Notes under the pieces: model-generated
Database searches by the model: none
Told to the model about the DNA's origin: nothing
The model's input: only the letters and a program-made list of their open reading frames with translations
Shown: piece after piece, positions 1-8,904 of the stretch
Layout of the letters: each line of letters starts with the position of its first letter
Numbering within the stretch: the first letter of the stretch is position 1
Assembly (NCBI RefSeq): GCF_008365375.1
Contig: NZ_QOKW01000012.1
Location: 120,559 to 184,558 of the forward strand
Direction: 5' to 3'
Length of the DNA: 64,000 nt
Origin: Roseomonas genomospecies 6
Lineage (GTDB): Bacteria; Pseudomonadota; Alphaproteobacteria; Azospirillales; Azospirillaceae
Made by a program: the position numbers and the translations under genes

Positions 1-1
1 C

Positions 2-1252
2 TTCGGTGAGATGCGCGACGTGCGCTTCAAGATCACCGGCGAGGCGGAGAAGCTGGTCGCGGCCGCCAAGGAGGAGATGCAGGCTGCCCAAAGCAGCGGC
101 GAGGCCGTCTACAACGCCGCTGTGTTCTGGCAGTCTCTGGGGTCGGTGCTTGGAATTGCGCTGTCGTTGGGGCTGCTGGTCTGGATCGTCCAGCGTCACG
201 TCTCTCGCCCGCTGAACCGCCTGACGTCGGCGACCGAGCGGCTGTCGCGTGGCGACCTGGAGGTCGAATTGGAGGCTCTCGACGACGGGCGCCGCGACGA
301 GGTCGGCACGCTGGCGCACGCGCTCCACATCTTCCGCGACAACGCCCGCGCGATGCGCCGTCTGGAGGCACAGCAGCATGAGGAGGAGGCGCTGAAGGAC
401 CGGCGCCGCCAGACCGTAGACGGGCTGATCGCCGACTTCGAGAACGGCATCACCGGGCAACTCGAGGTGCTGACCAACGCCGCCGACCAGATGCAGCAAA
501 CCGCGCACCTTATGAACCGCACTGCGGAGTCGACGCATGAGCGCACCGCCGCGGTGGCCAACGCCTCCGAGGTGGCGTCTGGAAACGTGCAGACGGTCGC
601 CGCGGCGGCGGATGAGTTGACCGCGTCCATTGCCGAGATCAGCCGCCAGATTGAGCAGGCCAACGGTGTCGCGGGCGAGGCCGTGCAGCAGGTAGCGCGC
701 ACCAACACGACCGTCGAGGGGCTGTCTTCAGCCGCCGCCAGGATCGGCGAAGTCGCCCATCTGATCACCGAAATCGCCAGCCAGACCAACCTGCTGGCGC
801 TCAACGCCACCATCGAGGCGGCGCGGGCCGGGGAGGCGGGCAAGGGGTTTGCCGTCGTGGCGCAGGAAGTGAAGAACCTCGCCGCCTCGACGGCGCGCGC
901 GACGGATGAGATCACCGCCCAGATCCAGAACATTCAGGCGGTGAGCGCCGAGACGGTCGCTGCCATCCGGAGCATCGGGACCACGATCCGTTCCATCAGC
1001 CAAATCTCTGCCACCATTGCCGCTGCCGTCGAGCAGCAGAGCGCGGCGACACGGGAGATCGCACGCAACACCCAGGAGGCGGCACAGGGCACCAGCCAAG
1101 TGTCCTCACACATCGGCGGCGTGGAGGCGGCGGCCCGCGACACCGAGGCGGCGGCCGACCAAGTCGGGACCGCCGCCGCCGCACTTTCCAGCGAGGCGGC
1201 GTCGTTGCATGCCCAGGTCGCCCGTTTTCTCGCTTCCATCCGGGCCGCATAA
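2..1252 (+). CDS. Methyl-accepting chemotaxis protein, 3' part
   Basis: This is a chemoreceptor that would relay a sensory signal to the CheA/CheW complex at the inner membrane. The frame is open at the left edge, so the N-terminal sensor part lies outside the window. Counting from the Met at base 11, one membrane segment covers about residues 40-60, a HAMP domain about 62-115, and the cytoplasmic signalling coiled coil the rest. The conserved hairpin tip ([16 protein letters not shown], then GFAVVA.EVKNLA) is at about residues 258-300 and is diagnostic. No C-terminal CheR-binding pentapeptide is visible. The ligand cannot be inferred. It converges on the next gene across a strong hairpin. 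Confidence 0.95.
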   Translation, partial: FGEMRDVRFKITGEAEKLVAAAKEEMQAAQSSGEAVYNAAVFWQSLGSVLGIALSLGLLVWIVQRHVSRPLNRLTSATERLSRGDLEVELEALDDGRRDEVGTLAHALHIFRDNARAMRRLEAQQHEEEALKDRRRQTVDGLIADFENGITGQLEVLTNAADQMQQTAHLMNRTAESTHERTAAVANASEVASGNVQTVAAAADELTASIAEISRQIEQANGVAGEAVQQVARTNTTVEGLSSAAARIGEVAHLITEIASQTNLLALNATIEAARAGEAGKGFAVVAQEVKNLAASTARATDEITAQIQNIQAVSAETVAAIRSIGTTIRSISQISATIAAAVEQQSAATREIARNTQEAAQGTSQVSSHIGGVEAAARDTEAAADQVGTAAAALSSEAASLHAQVARFLASIRAA

Positions 1253-1274
1253 CTCGCAGCGTGCCAGCCCCCTC

Positions 1275-1302
1275 GGCGGAGCAGCCCCCGGGTTGCTCCG
1301 CC
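1275..1302. terminator. Bidirectional hairpin between convergent genes
   Basis: A perfect 9-bp stem (GGCGGAGCA / TGCTCCGCC) with a 10-base C/G-rich loop lies between the stop of the chemoreceptor gene and the end of the convergent cytochrome gene. A short pyrimidine stretch ending in TTT follows on the + strand. Position and symmetry suit a two-way terminator. Confidence 0.7.
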
Positions 1303-1309
1303 ACCCTCT

Positions 1310-1807
1310 TTAGTCGCCGGAATGGACCTCCCGTTCGACGCGCGTCAGCAGGTCGACGAAGAACGCCGTTTCTTCCGGCGTCAGACCCAGCTTCGCGTGG
1401 CGCGGCAAGAATTCAGCGACCGGACGACCGCTCTCGCGGCTTTGAAGCACACCGTCATGGACGACCAGGAACTCACGCGCCAGATCGGCGGCGGATTGGT
1501 GGCAACGGCCGCACCGCTCCTTGAAGCGCGGTCACGTGCTGGCCTGGGCGAGCAGCATGTCGTACATCGGCTGCACAAGGTTCTGCGGCAGGTAATGGTG
1601 TTGCAGGAAGACGATCAGGTCGTCCGTGTGATGGCGGCCCTGGAGCTTGCCGTCCTTCACGGTCAGAAACCGGCGGGCCCAGTCGGCAGCGTGGGGGTGA
1701 CAATCCCCGCAGGTCTGCTCCCAGAATCGGTGCAGATCGGTCGCCTTGCCCGACGACGTCGGAAGGAGCAACGGAACCAGGAACGCCATCACGACCAGGG
1801 GGTTCAT
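1310..1807 (-). pseudogene. Diheme c-type cytochrome, interrupted by in-frame TGA
   Basis: The frame starts at ATG 1807 behind a good ribosome binding site (AGGGAGG). It encodes a signal peptide, then a first heme-binding motif CGDCH (about residue 33), and stops after ...LLAQAST. Beyond that TGA the same frame continues without interruption to TAA at 1310, through a second motif CGRCH and a plausible cytochrome tail (LTPEETAFFVDLLTRVE). The full product would be about 165 residues, a normal size for a small periplasmic diheme cytochrome. A single nonsense change or a base error explains this best. As written, only a 91-residue monoheme product would be made. It lies at the downstream end of a sulfur-stress gene set on the same strand. 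Confidence 0.8.
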
Positions 1808-1970
1808 GCCGCGCCTCCCTGTAGAGAGCCATCAGCCACCAGCATGCGGCGAATGGTCGGGTCGTCATTGGGCCGGTCGTCCGGCGCCGGGTATGATGAC
1901 ACGTTTCGGCGCCCAGGGATCCTGCCTCAATGACGCAAGGCGGGGCGTCGCCTCACGGACCGGACGCGGC

Positions 1971-2783
1971 CTACGCGCGCGACCAGGCGAAGCACCCGGC
2001 CGGAATGAGACCGTTGCTGACGAAGAGCGCACCATGCGCGTAGAGCGTGCGGGCCTTCGCGGTGTCTTGGAGATCGATGGCCCAGAGGCCACCCGAGGCG
2101 TCGCTCCAGACGACACGCCCGTCCACGGCGGCGGCCGCGGCGAACACTTCGGAAGCGCTGATCCCCGGCCGGAACAGGACCATCGCCGTCGTAACGTTCG
2201 GCGGTGGCAAGGCCGCCACGGGGCCCGTGATCAGCACGATGAGCGTGAGCGCGACCGGCAGCGCGAGGCGCCGTCCCCCGCCCAGCCGGTCTCCCGGCCC
2301 GGCGCCGCGCCGGAGGAGCCCTCCTGCGGCGATGAAGGCCACTCCGAAGGCGGCGAACCAGATCAGGTCCCAAAGCAAGGGGTTCGGGGAATCCATACGG
2401 ATGCGGTGGATGCCAAGGACCCAGTGGGACAGAATGCTGTCCACGATGTGCCAGACGCCGAACCCGATCAGGGTGTTGGCGAGCATCCAGCGGTCGGCAC
2501 CGGCCCCGGCGAACTCGCGACGGGTCTTCCAGAGCATCCAGAGCCCCGCCGCCGCGATGACGTACATCGCCATGTGGAACAGACCGTCGGCCAGCACCTG
2601 GACGCGAAGGTCCCGGAACGCTTCACCTTCGAGGGCGCTGAGCAGGTGGTGCCATTGCAGCACCTGATGCAGCAAGATGCCGTCGAAGAAGCCTCCCAGC
2701 CCGAAACCGAGCAGGTAACCCGCCCAGGAGAAACGGCCCGTGAAGGCGGCCGGTGCGTCGCTCTGGAGCGCGTGTTGTTTCAT
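1971..2783 (-). CDS. DUF2243 family membrane protein
   Basis: This 270-residue polytopic inner-membrane protein matches the DUF2243 family: the N-terminal stretch FGLGGFFDGILLHQVLQWHH and a later GVWHIVDSILSHWVLGIH segment carry the characteristic histidines within membrane helices. The family function is unknown; members are often near heme/copper oxidase or metal-stress genes. The C-terminal 80 residues after the last hydrophobic block look soluble and may be an added domain. The start at 2783 is set by a 4-bp ATGA overlap with the upstream persulfide dioxygenase gene, which indicates translational coupling. Confidence 0.8.
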   Translation of the reverse strand: MKQHALQSDAPAAFTGRFSWAGYLLGFGLGGFFDGILLHQVLQWHHLLSALEGEAFRDLRVQVLADGLFHMAMYVIAAAGLWMLWKTRREFAGAGADRWMLANTLIGFGVWHIVDSILSHWVLGIHRIRMDSPNPLLWDLIWFAAFGVAFIAAGGLLRRGAGPGDRLGGGRRLALPVALTLIVLITGPVAALPPPNVTTAMVLFRPGISASEVFAAAAAVDGRVVWSDASGGLWAIDLQDTAKARTLYAHGALFVSNGLIPAGCFAWSRA

Positions 2784-3541
2784 ACTGGCACGCCCTGGAA
2801 GGACTTGTCCCCGATGCGGCGCAGCGCTTCCGGCGCATCGTCGGGGCAGTCGCCGCACAGACGGTTCGCAGGGACCGCCACGTCGATCTTCCTCGGGTAC
2901 GGCAGGTTCAGGTTCGCCATGATCGCGGCGAACTCCTCCAGGCTCTTGTCGTCGCCCAGGCGCGGGTTGCGCTCCCGCTCCTGGAGTACGGTCGATACAT
3001 GCCGGTGCTGATAGTCGTGGCTGGGGTAGACGAGCGTGTCGTCCGGCAGCGTGAAAATCTTCTCGCGCACCGACCGGTAGAGCGCCTCGGTGCTGCCGTT
3101 CTGGAAGTCCGTGCGGCCGCAGCCGTCGATCAGCAAGGCGTCGCCGGTGAACACCCGCGGCGTGTCCCCGCGTTCGACGAGGTAGCAATGGTGCGTGTCG
3201 GTGTGGCCCGGGGTGTGGAGCGGCTTGAAGGTCAGGCTGCCCATGGTGAGCGGCTTGTCCTCGGCGACCCCGACGTCGGCGCACGGCAGCCCGTCCATCG
3301 CCGGATAGGCCACCTTGCAGCCGGTCAGGCTGCGCAGCCGACAGGCCGAACTGATGTGGTCGGCGTGGATGTGCGTGTCGAGCGTCACGGCGAGCCGCAA
3401 GCCGAGTTGCTGGATCAGCGCCAGGTCGCGCTCCACCGTCTCCATCACCGGGTCGAGCAGGATCGCCTGGCCCGTGTCGCGGCAGCCGAACAGGTAGGTG
3501 TAGGTCGAGGATTCCGGCTCGAACAGCTGACGGAAGATCAC
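2780..3541 (-). CDS. Persulfide dioxygenase-like metallo-beta-lactamase-fold enzyme (ETHE1/BLH type)
   Basis: This 253-residue metallo-beta-lactamase-fold hydrolase has the ETHE1-like iron motif THIHADH (about residues 56-62), then HTPGHTDTH, GDALLIDGCGRTD and YPSHDYQHR. Enzymes of this group oxidise glutathione persulfide to sulfite in sulfide detoxification. The C-terminal region has a CGDC pair. The gene overlaps both neighbours by 4 bp (ATGA), forming a tightly coupled set with a BLH-type phosphatase domain protein upstream and a DUF2243 membrane protein downstream. In some bacteria the phosphatase and hydrolase domains form a single BLH protein; here they are separate. Substrate is inferred from family only. 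Confidence 0.88.
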   Translation of the reverse strand: MIFRQLFEPESSTYTYLFGCRDTGQAILLDPVMETVERDLALIQQLGLRLAVTLDTHIHADHISSACRLRSLTGCKVAYPAMDGLPCADVGVAEDKPLTMGSLTFKPLHTPGHTDTHHCYLVERGDTPRVFTGDALLIDGCGRTDFQNGSTEALYRSVREKIFTLPDDTLVYPSHDYQHRHVSTVLQERERNPRLGDDKSLEEFAAIMANLNLPYPRKIDVAVPANRLCGDCPDDAPEALRRIGDKSFQGVPV

Positions 3542-4005
3542 GGCGCCCCTCCTTGCGTCGTTCCGCCGTCCACGTAGCGCGTGAACAACGCCCTCATCTC
3601 CGGCGTCCCGAACTGGAAGCCCATCGCCTCAGCCTTGGCCGCCGCCGTGTCGCCGGACAGGCCCTCGATGTGGGCGACATGCATGAAGGTGAAGAGACCA
3701 GCGCGGCGCCCCGACGCGCAATGGATGGCGACTGGACCCGGCAGGCCCGCGACCTCACGGTCGAAGCGTTCGGCGATGGCCTCGTTCATGTCCTGGGGGG
3801 AGACGGGGATGCTCAGGTAGGCGAGGCCGTGGCTCCGAGCAACCTCGCCCTCCTTGGTCGGCGACAGGACTTCGTCCTTCTCGCCGGGGGTGCGCAGGTT
3901 CACGATGGAGCGGAAGCCCTCGCGGGCCAGTTCCCCGACGCGCTCGGCGGTCGGCGGCGTCATTTCGATGGTGAAGCGGTCGTCCACTCTCAAGCGGTCC
4001 GTCAT
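3538..4005 (-). CDS. BLH-type phosphatase domain protein (DUF442)
   Basis: This 155-residue protein resembles the DUF442 / beta-lactamase-hydrolase-like phosphatase domain, a member of the dual-specificity phosphatase superfamily. The catalytic loop HCASGRR (HCxxGxR) is near residue 95, after an N-terminal part with SIVNLRTPGE typical of the family. In Agrobacterium and Xylella this domain belongs to the sulfide-responsive bigR regulon, which suits its coupling here to the persulfide dioxygenase gene. I chose ATG 4005 (MTDRL) because residues encoded upstream are unlike the family. Confidence 0.85.
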   Translation of the reverse strand: MTDRLRVDDRFTIEMTPPTAERVGELAREGFRSIVNLRTPGEKDEVLSPTKEGEVARSHGLAYLSIPVSPQDMNEAIAERFDREVAGLPGPVAIHCASGRRAGLFTFMHVAHIEGLSGDTAAAKAEAMGFQFGTPEMRALFTRYVDGGTTQGGAP

Positions 4006-4075
4006 GCGATGCTCCGTTTGTGTGCGGGTCGCCGTGGAGCCCGGACCGATACCAGCCGCGGGCACCTCGGGTGGG

Positions 4076-4540
4076 TCATGCCCCGGCGGCGTCCAACGCC
4101 GCCTCAGCGTGCTGGCGCGGGGTCGTGTTCGGGGATGTCGTGTCAAGCCGCCGGAAGTCGCCGCGCAGAGCCTTGAGCGCGTACCGCTCGCGGTCGATCT
4201 CGGCGGCGGTGCGGACGCCCAGGCGGCGGAACACCGGGACCGGCGGGCACCAGCCTTGGAGGGCGTGCTGGAGCAGGAACCCGGTCACGACCGCGGGCAA
4301 GATGAGGAAACGGCGGTCCACGAAGGCGCCCAGCACCGTGCCGGTCAGCGCCAGCGTCGCCGCGTTGGCCTCGAGCGTGCGCTCGATGTCCCACTCGTGG
4401 TCGAGTTCGTCCAGGCGCTGGTCGATCGCCTCCGGGTGCTCGGCGTGATGGCGGAGGCTCTCCTCGATCTCGGCGGCGAAGCGGCGGTTGAGGTCCGCCG
4501 ACGTGGCGTTCTCCACGCGCGACGCGGTGGCGGGCAGCAT
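4076..4540 (-). CDS. DUF2892 inner-membrane protein
   Basis: This 154-residue protein has a charged, acidic N-terminal half and two hydrophobic segments (about residues 62-100) followed by QGWCPPVPVFRRLG, the hallmark of the DUF2892/YgaP membrane domain. YgaP-like membrane segments are often linked to rhodaneses and sulfide detoxification, consistent with the next genes. ATG 4540 follows AGGAGGGAACC, an excellent ribosome binding site, so it probably starts the operon that runs to 1971. Confidence 0.8.
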   Translation of the reverse strand: MLPATASRVENATSADLNRRFAAEIEESLRHHAEHPEAIDQRLDELDHEWDIERTLEANAATLALTGTVLGAFVDRRFLILPAVVTGFLLQHALQGWCPPVPVFRRLGVRTAAEIDRERYALKALRGDFRRLDTTSPNTTPRQHAEAALDAAGA

Positions 4541-4609
4541 GGTTCCCTCCTGTGTCGGTTCCGGTGGACGGCGCCGCGACCAAGGGCAGCGCCGTCTGTC
4601 CCGCAAACA

Positions 4610-5083
4610 TTAGGGCGGACTGATGCGTTCCCGGAGGGTGTGGTCCGAGATGTCAACCGTACAGACCACCGCGTGGCGGCGCTGCCTCCACTCCCACGCG
4701 ACCGCCGCCGCGGTGACGGCGGCACCGACCACGGCCAAATGAAGGCGGTACGGCTCGAAGTGGGCGAGCAGCAGGTCCGCCCCGAAGACCAGCAGCAGGA
4801 GCTTGTTGCAGGTCGGGCAGGCGATTCCGAGGAACCAGAGAACGCTGCCCAGTCCGGCACCGCGGGGCGAACACATCGGCCGCCGGATGGCCACGTAGAC
4901 CCCGACCAGCACCGCCTGGACGGCGAGCAGCCAGATCTCGAACCCCTGGGTCGGCGTCATGCGGATGAACACGGGGTTCGGCCACACGGCGGTGACGGTC
5001 CCCAGCACCAGGAAGGTGGCAGCGGCCGCGGCGGCGCCTCGCAGAGCGCGAAGCGGTGGCCGCAGGGTGTCGGTGAGCGTCAT
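4610..5083 (-). CDS. Small membrane protein with CxxC motif in thiol-redox operon
   Basis: This 157-residue protein has about four hydrophobic segments. A CPTCNK motif lies at about residue 89 inside or at the edge of a membrane helix (FLGIACPTCNKLLLLVFG). The CxxC and its position 6 bp downstream of a DsbA/ScsC-like gene suggest a role in passing electrons or metal in the same thiol relay, but I do not recognise a named family. The ribosome binding site before ATG 5083 is weak, suggesting coupling to the upstream gene. Confidence 0.75.
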   Translation of the reverse strand: MTLTDTLRPPLRALRGAAAAAATFLVLGTVTAVWPNPVFIRMTPTQGFEIWLLAVQAVLVGVYVAIRRPMCSPRGAGLGSVLWFLGIACPTCNKLLLLVFGADLLLAHFEPYRLHLAVVGAAVTAAAVAWEWRQRRHAVVCTVDISDHTLRERISPP

Positions 5084-5089
5084 GCCGGG

Positions 5090-5773
5090 TCAGCCTTGCT
5101 TGCCGCCACGCTTCTTGGCACGGACGTCGGCGACAATCTCCTTCATGGTTTTCAGGTCGAGACCACCGGGAACCAGATAGCTGCCGATGACGAAGCCGGG
5201 CGTGCCCTGGAGTTGCAGCATCGCCGCCTGCGCCGAGACCTCCTTGAAAGCGGCATCGACCTGCGCGTCGCGCTCCTTCAGGTCCCGCTCGGCCCGCGCC
5301 AAGTCGAGACCGGCCTCGCTGGCTGCCTTGCGGATCTTCTCCTCGTCGAGGCGACCGGGAATGTTCATGAAGGCGTGATGGACCTGCTCGTAGCGATCCT
5401 GCCAGCGCGCGGCGAGCGCGATCTTGGCGGCGTAGATCGACGGCGCGCCGAACACCGGCCAGTGTTTGTGGATCACCCGGACGTTCTTGTCCTCGGCGAC
5501 CAACTGCTCGAGGAAGGGGTGGACCTTGCGGCACACCGGGCACTGGTAGTCGAAAAACTCGACCACCGTCACGTCGCCCTGCGGGTTGCCCACGACCACC
5601 GCGCTGGGGCCGCGGGTCAGGGCATCCGGGCCGAGTTCCGCCACCAGGGGCGGGGCCGCCGTCGCCGCGGCGGAGCTAGGGACGACGAAGGATTGGAGGG
5701 CAACGGCCCCGGCGCCGAGCGCGACGGCGGAGACGGCGACGGTGAGAAGGGTCGTGACGAGGCGGGAGGTCAT
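5090..5773 (-). CDS. DsbA/ScsC-like periplasmic thiol oxidoreductase
   Basis: This 227-residue exported thioredoxin-fold protein has an N-terminal signal segment (about residues 8-30), the active site FDYQCPVCRKVHP (CPVC) at about residue 80, and the cis-proline loop TPGFVIG near 195. It is of the DsbA family that includes ScsC and DsbG-like isomerases. Because a large ScsB/DsbD-like reductase gene lies just upstream on the same strand, it is most likely the periplasmic partner kept reduced by that enzyme, acting in copper or oxidative stress repair of disulfides. Calling it ScsC rather than DsbA is inference from context. Confidence 0.88.
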   Translation of the reverse strand: MTSRLVTTLLTVAVSAVALGAGAVALQSFVVPSSAAATAAPPLVAELGPDALTRGPSAVVVGNPQGDVTVVEFFDYQCPVCRKVHPFLEQLVAEDKNVRVIHKHWPVFGAPSIYAAKIALAARWQDRYEQVHHAFMNIPGRLDEEKIRKAASEAGLDLARAERDLKERDAQVDAAFKEVSAQAAMLQLQGTPGFVIGSYLVPGGLDLKTMKEIVADVRAKKRGGKQG

Positions 5774-5970
5774 AATGGGACTCTTGGCTCCGTGTTGCGA
5801 CTGGGGGACCGCCGCTCGGGGATCCCCGGAGGCGGCGATCGGGATTCTGGTGAGCGCTGCGCCGCACTCGGGCGTTTCGGTTGGCCAAGCTCGGCGCGGG
5901 GCATGGTGGCGGGAAGACCGTTGCTCGCCCGCCGGGTGAGATGTTTCGGAAGGCGTGAGAGACGCCGAGG

Positions 5971-8124
5971 TTACCCCGCCGTCCGGGCCTTCCGGATGGC
6001 GTCCAGCACGGCGCCTTCGGACAGCACCTCGGGCAGGACGATGCCGTGCGGCGCGCCCGGCCCGTAGACCGCGTTGAACGGGATGCCGTAGCGGTCGTGC
6101 TGGCCGAGGTAGGTAGCGATGGCCGGGTCGGGGCTGGTCCAGTCCGCCCGCATGGCGACGACGCCGTCGCTCGACAGGGTGCTGGCCACCGGCTCGCGGT
6201 CGATCACCAGCTTCTTGTTGACGATGCAGGTGACGCACCAGTCCGCCGTCACGTCGACGAAGACGGTCTGGCCCTGCGCGACCAGCTTGGCGATTTCCGC
6301 CTGCTCGAACCGCTGCCACCGCGCCGATGCCGCGGAAGCGGCGGCCGAGGCTGCGCGGTCGAGGACGATGGGGATGGCGACCGCCGTGGCGAGCGCGACT
6401 AGGGCCACCGGCCCGGCCGCGAGGCTCACGGTCCCGAAGCCCCGGGTGGCCAGAGCGAGAGCACCGACGGCCAGCAGGGTGGCCGCGACGACGCTGGCGG
6501 CCGTGCCCACGGACGTCTGGGCGGCGAGGACCGTCACCAGCCAGAGCGCCGTCCCCGCCAGGGCCAGGGCGAGCAGACGCCGGAGCGTGCCCATCCAGCG
6601 CCCCGGCCGGGGCAGCAGAGCGACCGCGCCCGGAAACAGGGCGACGAGCAGGTACGGGGCGGCCAAGCCGACGCCGAGCGCGCCGAACACGGCGAGGATC
6701 TCCAGCGGGCCGCGGGCCAACGCGAAGCCGACCGCAGTGCCGAGGAACGGCGCCGAGCAGGGTGTGGCCAGCAGGGTGGCGAAAGCGCCCATGGCGAAAT
6801 GCCCGACCGGTCCGTCGCCGCCGACGGTGCCGAGGGCGGTGGACAGCGAGGACGGCAGCCGGATTTCGAAGGCGCCCGCCATGCTGGCCGCGAAGGCCAT
6901 CAGGACGCCCACCATGACGGCGAGGAAAACGGGCTGCTGGAACTGCATGCCCCAGCCGACCATACCGCCCGCCCCCTTCAGGGCCGCCAGGGTGCCCGCC
7001 AGGACGAGCATGGCGGCGATGGCGCCGGAGGCGGTCGCCAGGAAGCCCAGCCGCACGCGGCGGCGCTCCTGGCCTTGCTGGCCGACCACCGACATCAGCT
7101 TGAGGGAGAGCACCGGCAGCACGCAGGGCATCAGATTGAGGACCATCCCGCCCAACAAAGCCAGGGCGAGCACAGGCAGCAGGTCGGTGAGCCGGTCGCC
7201 CGGCAAGGGCGCCTCCGACGACACGGTGACCTTGGCCTCGGCGGCGCGTTCGCCGTCGACGACCGTCACGGTGAGGGGTTTGTCGGCCATGCCGACGACG
7301 TCCGGTCCGGCGACTACAGGCAGCGAAAGCAGGGCGGCGCGCCCGCCGTCCTCGAACGCGATCTCGGGCTTGCTGAACGCCCAGTCGCCACCCTCGACGA
7401 AGGCATCGGGCGCCGTCAGCGGTGCCGTGGTCGACGCCACGCGGACGACGAGTGCCTCGCGCGCGGGATCGGTCCAGGCTCCCTCGACGGTGACACCCGA
7501 CGCTCCTCCGTCGCCAGGGACTCGGGCGTCGAACCGCGCGATCAGGTTGCCTGCGGCCAGGTCGGGTGTGGCGGGGCCTGCGGGCAGGTCGAGGCCGACC
7601 TGGTGCGTGGCCGGGACACAGACCTCGCTGCACACCAGCAGGTCAACCTTGCCGCGGAGTGAAACCGGCTCGCCCGGGCGCTCGACGGTCACCTCGAGGG
7701 GGAGGACGACCTCGCCGGTGTAGCCTTGGGTCTCGATACCGAAGGTCGAGAAGCGGTGTGGCGCGGGCCAGCGGACCGCGACGGACGCGACGTTGGTGGA
7801 GCCTGTCCAGTCCATTCGGGGCGGCATGCCCGCGTCTCCGGGCGAGCGCCAGTAGGTTTTCCAGCCGTCGTTCAGGGCGATGCGAAGCCCCGCCGGAATG
7901 GTCTGTGCCTGACCAGCAGCGTCGACTGAGGCCAGGATCTGCACCGTCGAGGTCTCGGCCGCTGACGGGGTGCCGACCGCGGCGGCGGCGGCGGGGGGCA
8001 GCAGGGCGAGTATGGCGGCTGCCAGTAGGGCGTCCGGAAATCGGCCGGTCGCGGCCTTGAGGACGCCGCCGAGCACGGCGGCGAACGGCGCCGACGAGGG
8101 GCGCCGGGTGATGGTGTTCGACAT
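5971..8124 (-). CDS. ScsB/DsbD-like thiol:disulfide reductase
   Basis: This 717-residue membrane protein would carry electrons from cytoplasmic thioredoxin to the periplasm. The N-terminal periplasmic domain carries the cysteine pair VCSEVC (about residue 190), the central eight-helix DsbD domain has the paired motifs LMPCVLPVLSLK and LATPCSAPFLG, and the C-terminal thioredoxin domain has DWCVTC. All three redox pairs are intact. The length and large N-terminal domain fit ScsB of copper-sensitivity suppressor clusters. ATG 8124 was chosen; ATG 8157 is an in-frame alternative adding 11 residues. The 197-bp gap to the DsbA-like gene holds no gene. Confidence 0.92.
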   Translation of the reverse strand: MSNTITRRPSSAPFAAVLGGVLKAATGRFPDALLAAAILALLPPAAAAAVGTPSAAETSTVQILASVDAAGQAQTIPAGLRIALNDGWKTYWRSPGDAGMPPRMDWTGSTNVASVAVRWPAPHRFSTFGIETQGYTGEVVLPLEVTVERPGEPVSLRGKVDLLVCSEVCVPATHQVGLDLPAGPATPDLAAGNLIARFDARVPGDGGASGVTVEGAWTDPAREALVVRVASTTAPLTAPDAFVEGGDWAFSKPEIAFEDGGRAALLSLPVVAGPDVVGMADKPLTVTVVDGERAAEAKVTVSSEAPLPGDRLTDLLPVLALALLGGMVLNLMPCVLPVLSLKLMSVVGQQGQERRRVRLGFLATASGAIAAMLVLAGTLAALKGAGGMVGWGMQFQQPVFLAVMVGVLMAFAASMAGAFEIRLPSSLSTALGTVGGDGPVGHFAMGAFATLLATPCSAPFLGTAVGFALARGPLEILAVFGALGVGLAAPYLLVALFPGAVALLPRPGRWMGTLRRLLALALAGTALWLVTVLAAQTSVGTAASVVAATLLAVGALALATRGFGTVSLAAGPVALVALATAVAIPIVLDRAASAAASAASARWQRFEQAEIAKLVAQGQTVFVDVTADWCVTCIVNKKLVIDREPVASTLSSDGVVAMRADWTSPDPAIATYLGQHDRYGIPFNAVYGPGAPHGIVLPEVLSEGAVLDAIRKARTAG

Positions 8125-8251
8125 CGCGTTGTCCGTCCGCTGAGGGAACAGGGCCATGCGCTCCGGAGTGGAGCGGCAAGTCTGCTGGGGATTGGCCACG
8201 AACGGCGTCGGCGGCGGGCAACGCCCGGCGAAACGGCGGATTCGTGGTGGC

Positions 8252-8677
8252 TCAGGCGGACAGGCGCGGGGGTGGCAGGTCGGGGAGCGTGGTGATGCCC
8301 CGTGACGGGTCGCTGACGACGCGCGCATAGCTGTCGGCACCCACGGAAGGTGGCGGAACGGCGAACGCGGCGTTCGGAAGCCCGCCACACACCGTGAGGC
8401 ATGGAACGGCGGTCGGGCACCGTGCCGTCCCGGTCGGTGCGTCGCGTCTGTTGCAGGGCCGGTCGGTGCCGTCAGCGGCGGTCAGGAACGTCGGAACAAC
8501 CGCCTCCCGTTCCTCCGCGGAGACGGTGTCGACGAGAGCAGCCGGGAACGACCGGAGTGTGTCCACGGGGGCAAACGCCCGGGCCCATCCGGGACCGGCG
8601 AACGCGACCAGCGTGGCCAGCACGAGCAGTGCCGTCCCCAGTGACCGGATCATGTTCGCCGTGTGTGGCACGCGCAT
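8252..8677 (-). CDS. Exported small protein upstream of scsB-like gene
   Basis: A signal segment (MIRSLGTALLVLATLVAFAG) is followed by about 110 residues with a cluster of four cysteines (CNRRDAPTGTARC...CLTVC) and a proline-rich tail. Its place directly upstream of the scsB-like gene on the same strand suggests a periplasmic copper or thiol-related role, but I recognise no family. Starts at 8677 and 8653 are both possible and change only the residues before the signal core. Confidence 0.6.
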   Translation of the reverse strand: MRVPHTANMIRSLGTALLVLATLVAFAGPGWARAFAPVDTLRSFPAALVDTVSAEEREAVVPTFLTAADGTDRPCNRRDAPTGTARCPTAVPCLTVCGGLPNAAFAVPPPSVGADSYARVVSDPSRGITTLPDLPPPRLSA

Positions 8678-8805
8678 CCTCTCGTCATCCCGCATCGAAG
8701 CTACGTTCGGCGGGGGCTTGGCGCAACCCGCATTCCGCTCACAGACTCGTGAGGGGTGGTTCGGAACTCCGATCGCCGTCGCCTGTTCCCCTGCCATCCC
8801 ATGCG

Positions 8806-8830
8806 CATTAGACTTTACTACAATCTAATG
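8806..8830. promoter_or_regulatory. AT-rich palindrome upstream of DUF302 / MBL-rhodanese genes
   Basis: CATTAGA and TCTAATG form perfect 7-bp arms around an 11-bp AT-rich spacer, 75 bp upstream of the DUF302 gene and in the divergent gap with the scs-like genes. This looks like the operator of an ArsR-type repressor such as the sulfide sensor BigR, which would fit the regulated genes. No ArsR-family gene is visible in the window. Confidence 0.5.
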
Positions 8831-8904
8831 GAATGTCGCCAGCGAATTGGCAGGCGTTTGCATGAGCCCATGAATCCTCAGCCGACCTCGCACGGAGGAG
8901 CGCA

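Noticed and set aside
1532..1534. TGA in the cytochrome gene as a selenocysteine codon
   Set aside because: The position is outside any redox motif and no SECIS-like hairpin is evident next to it; a nonsense change or error is simpler.
1746..3011. A 421-codon + strand frame
   Set aside because: It lies antisense to the DUF2243 and persulfide dioxygenase genes, which have clear family motifs.
5090..7633. An 847-codon - strand frame over scsB and the DsbA-like gene
   Set aside because: Only its last 227 residues are protein-like (the DsbA/ScsC protein); the rest is scsB in the wrong frame.
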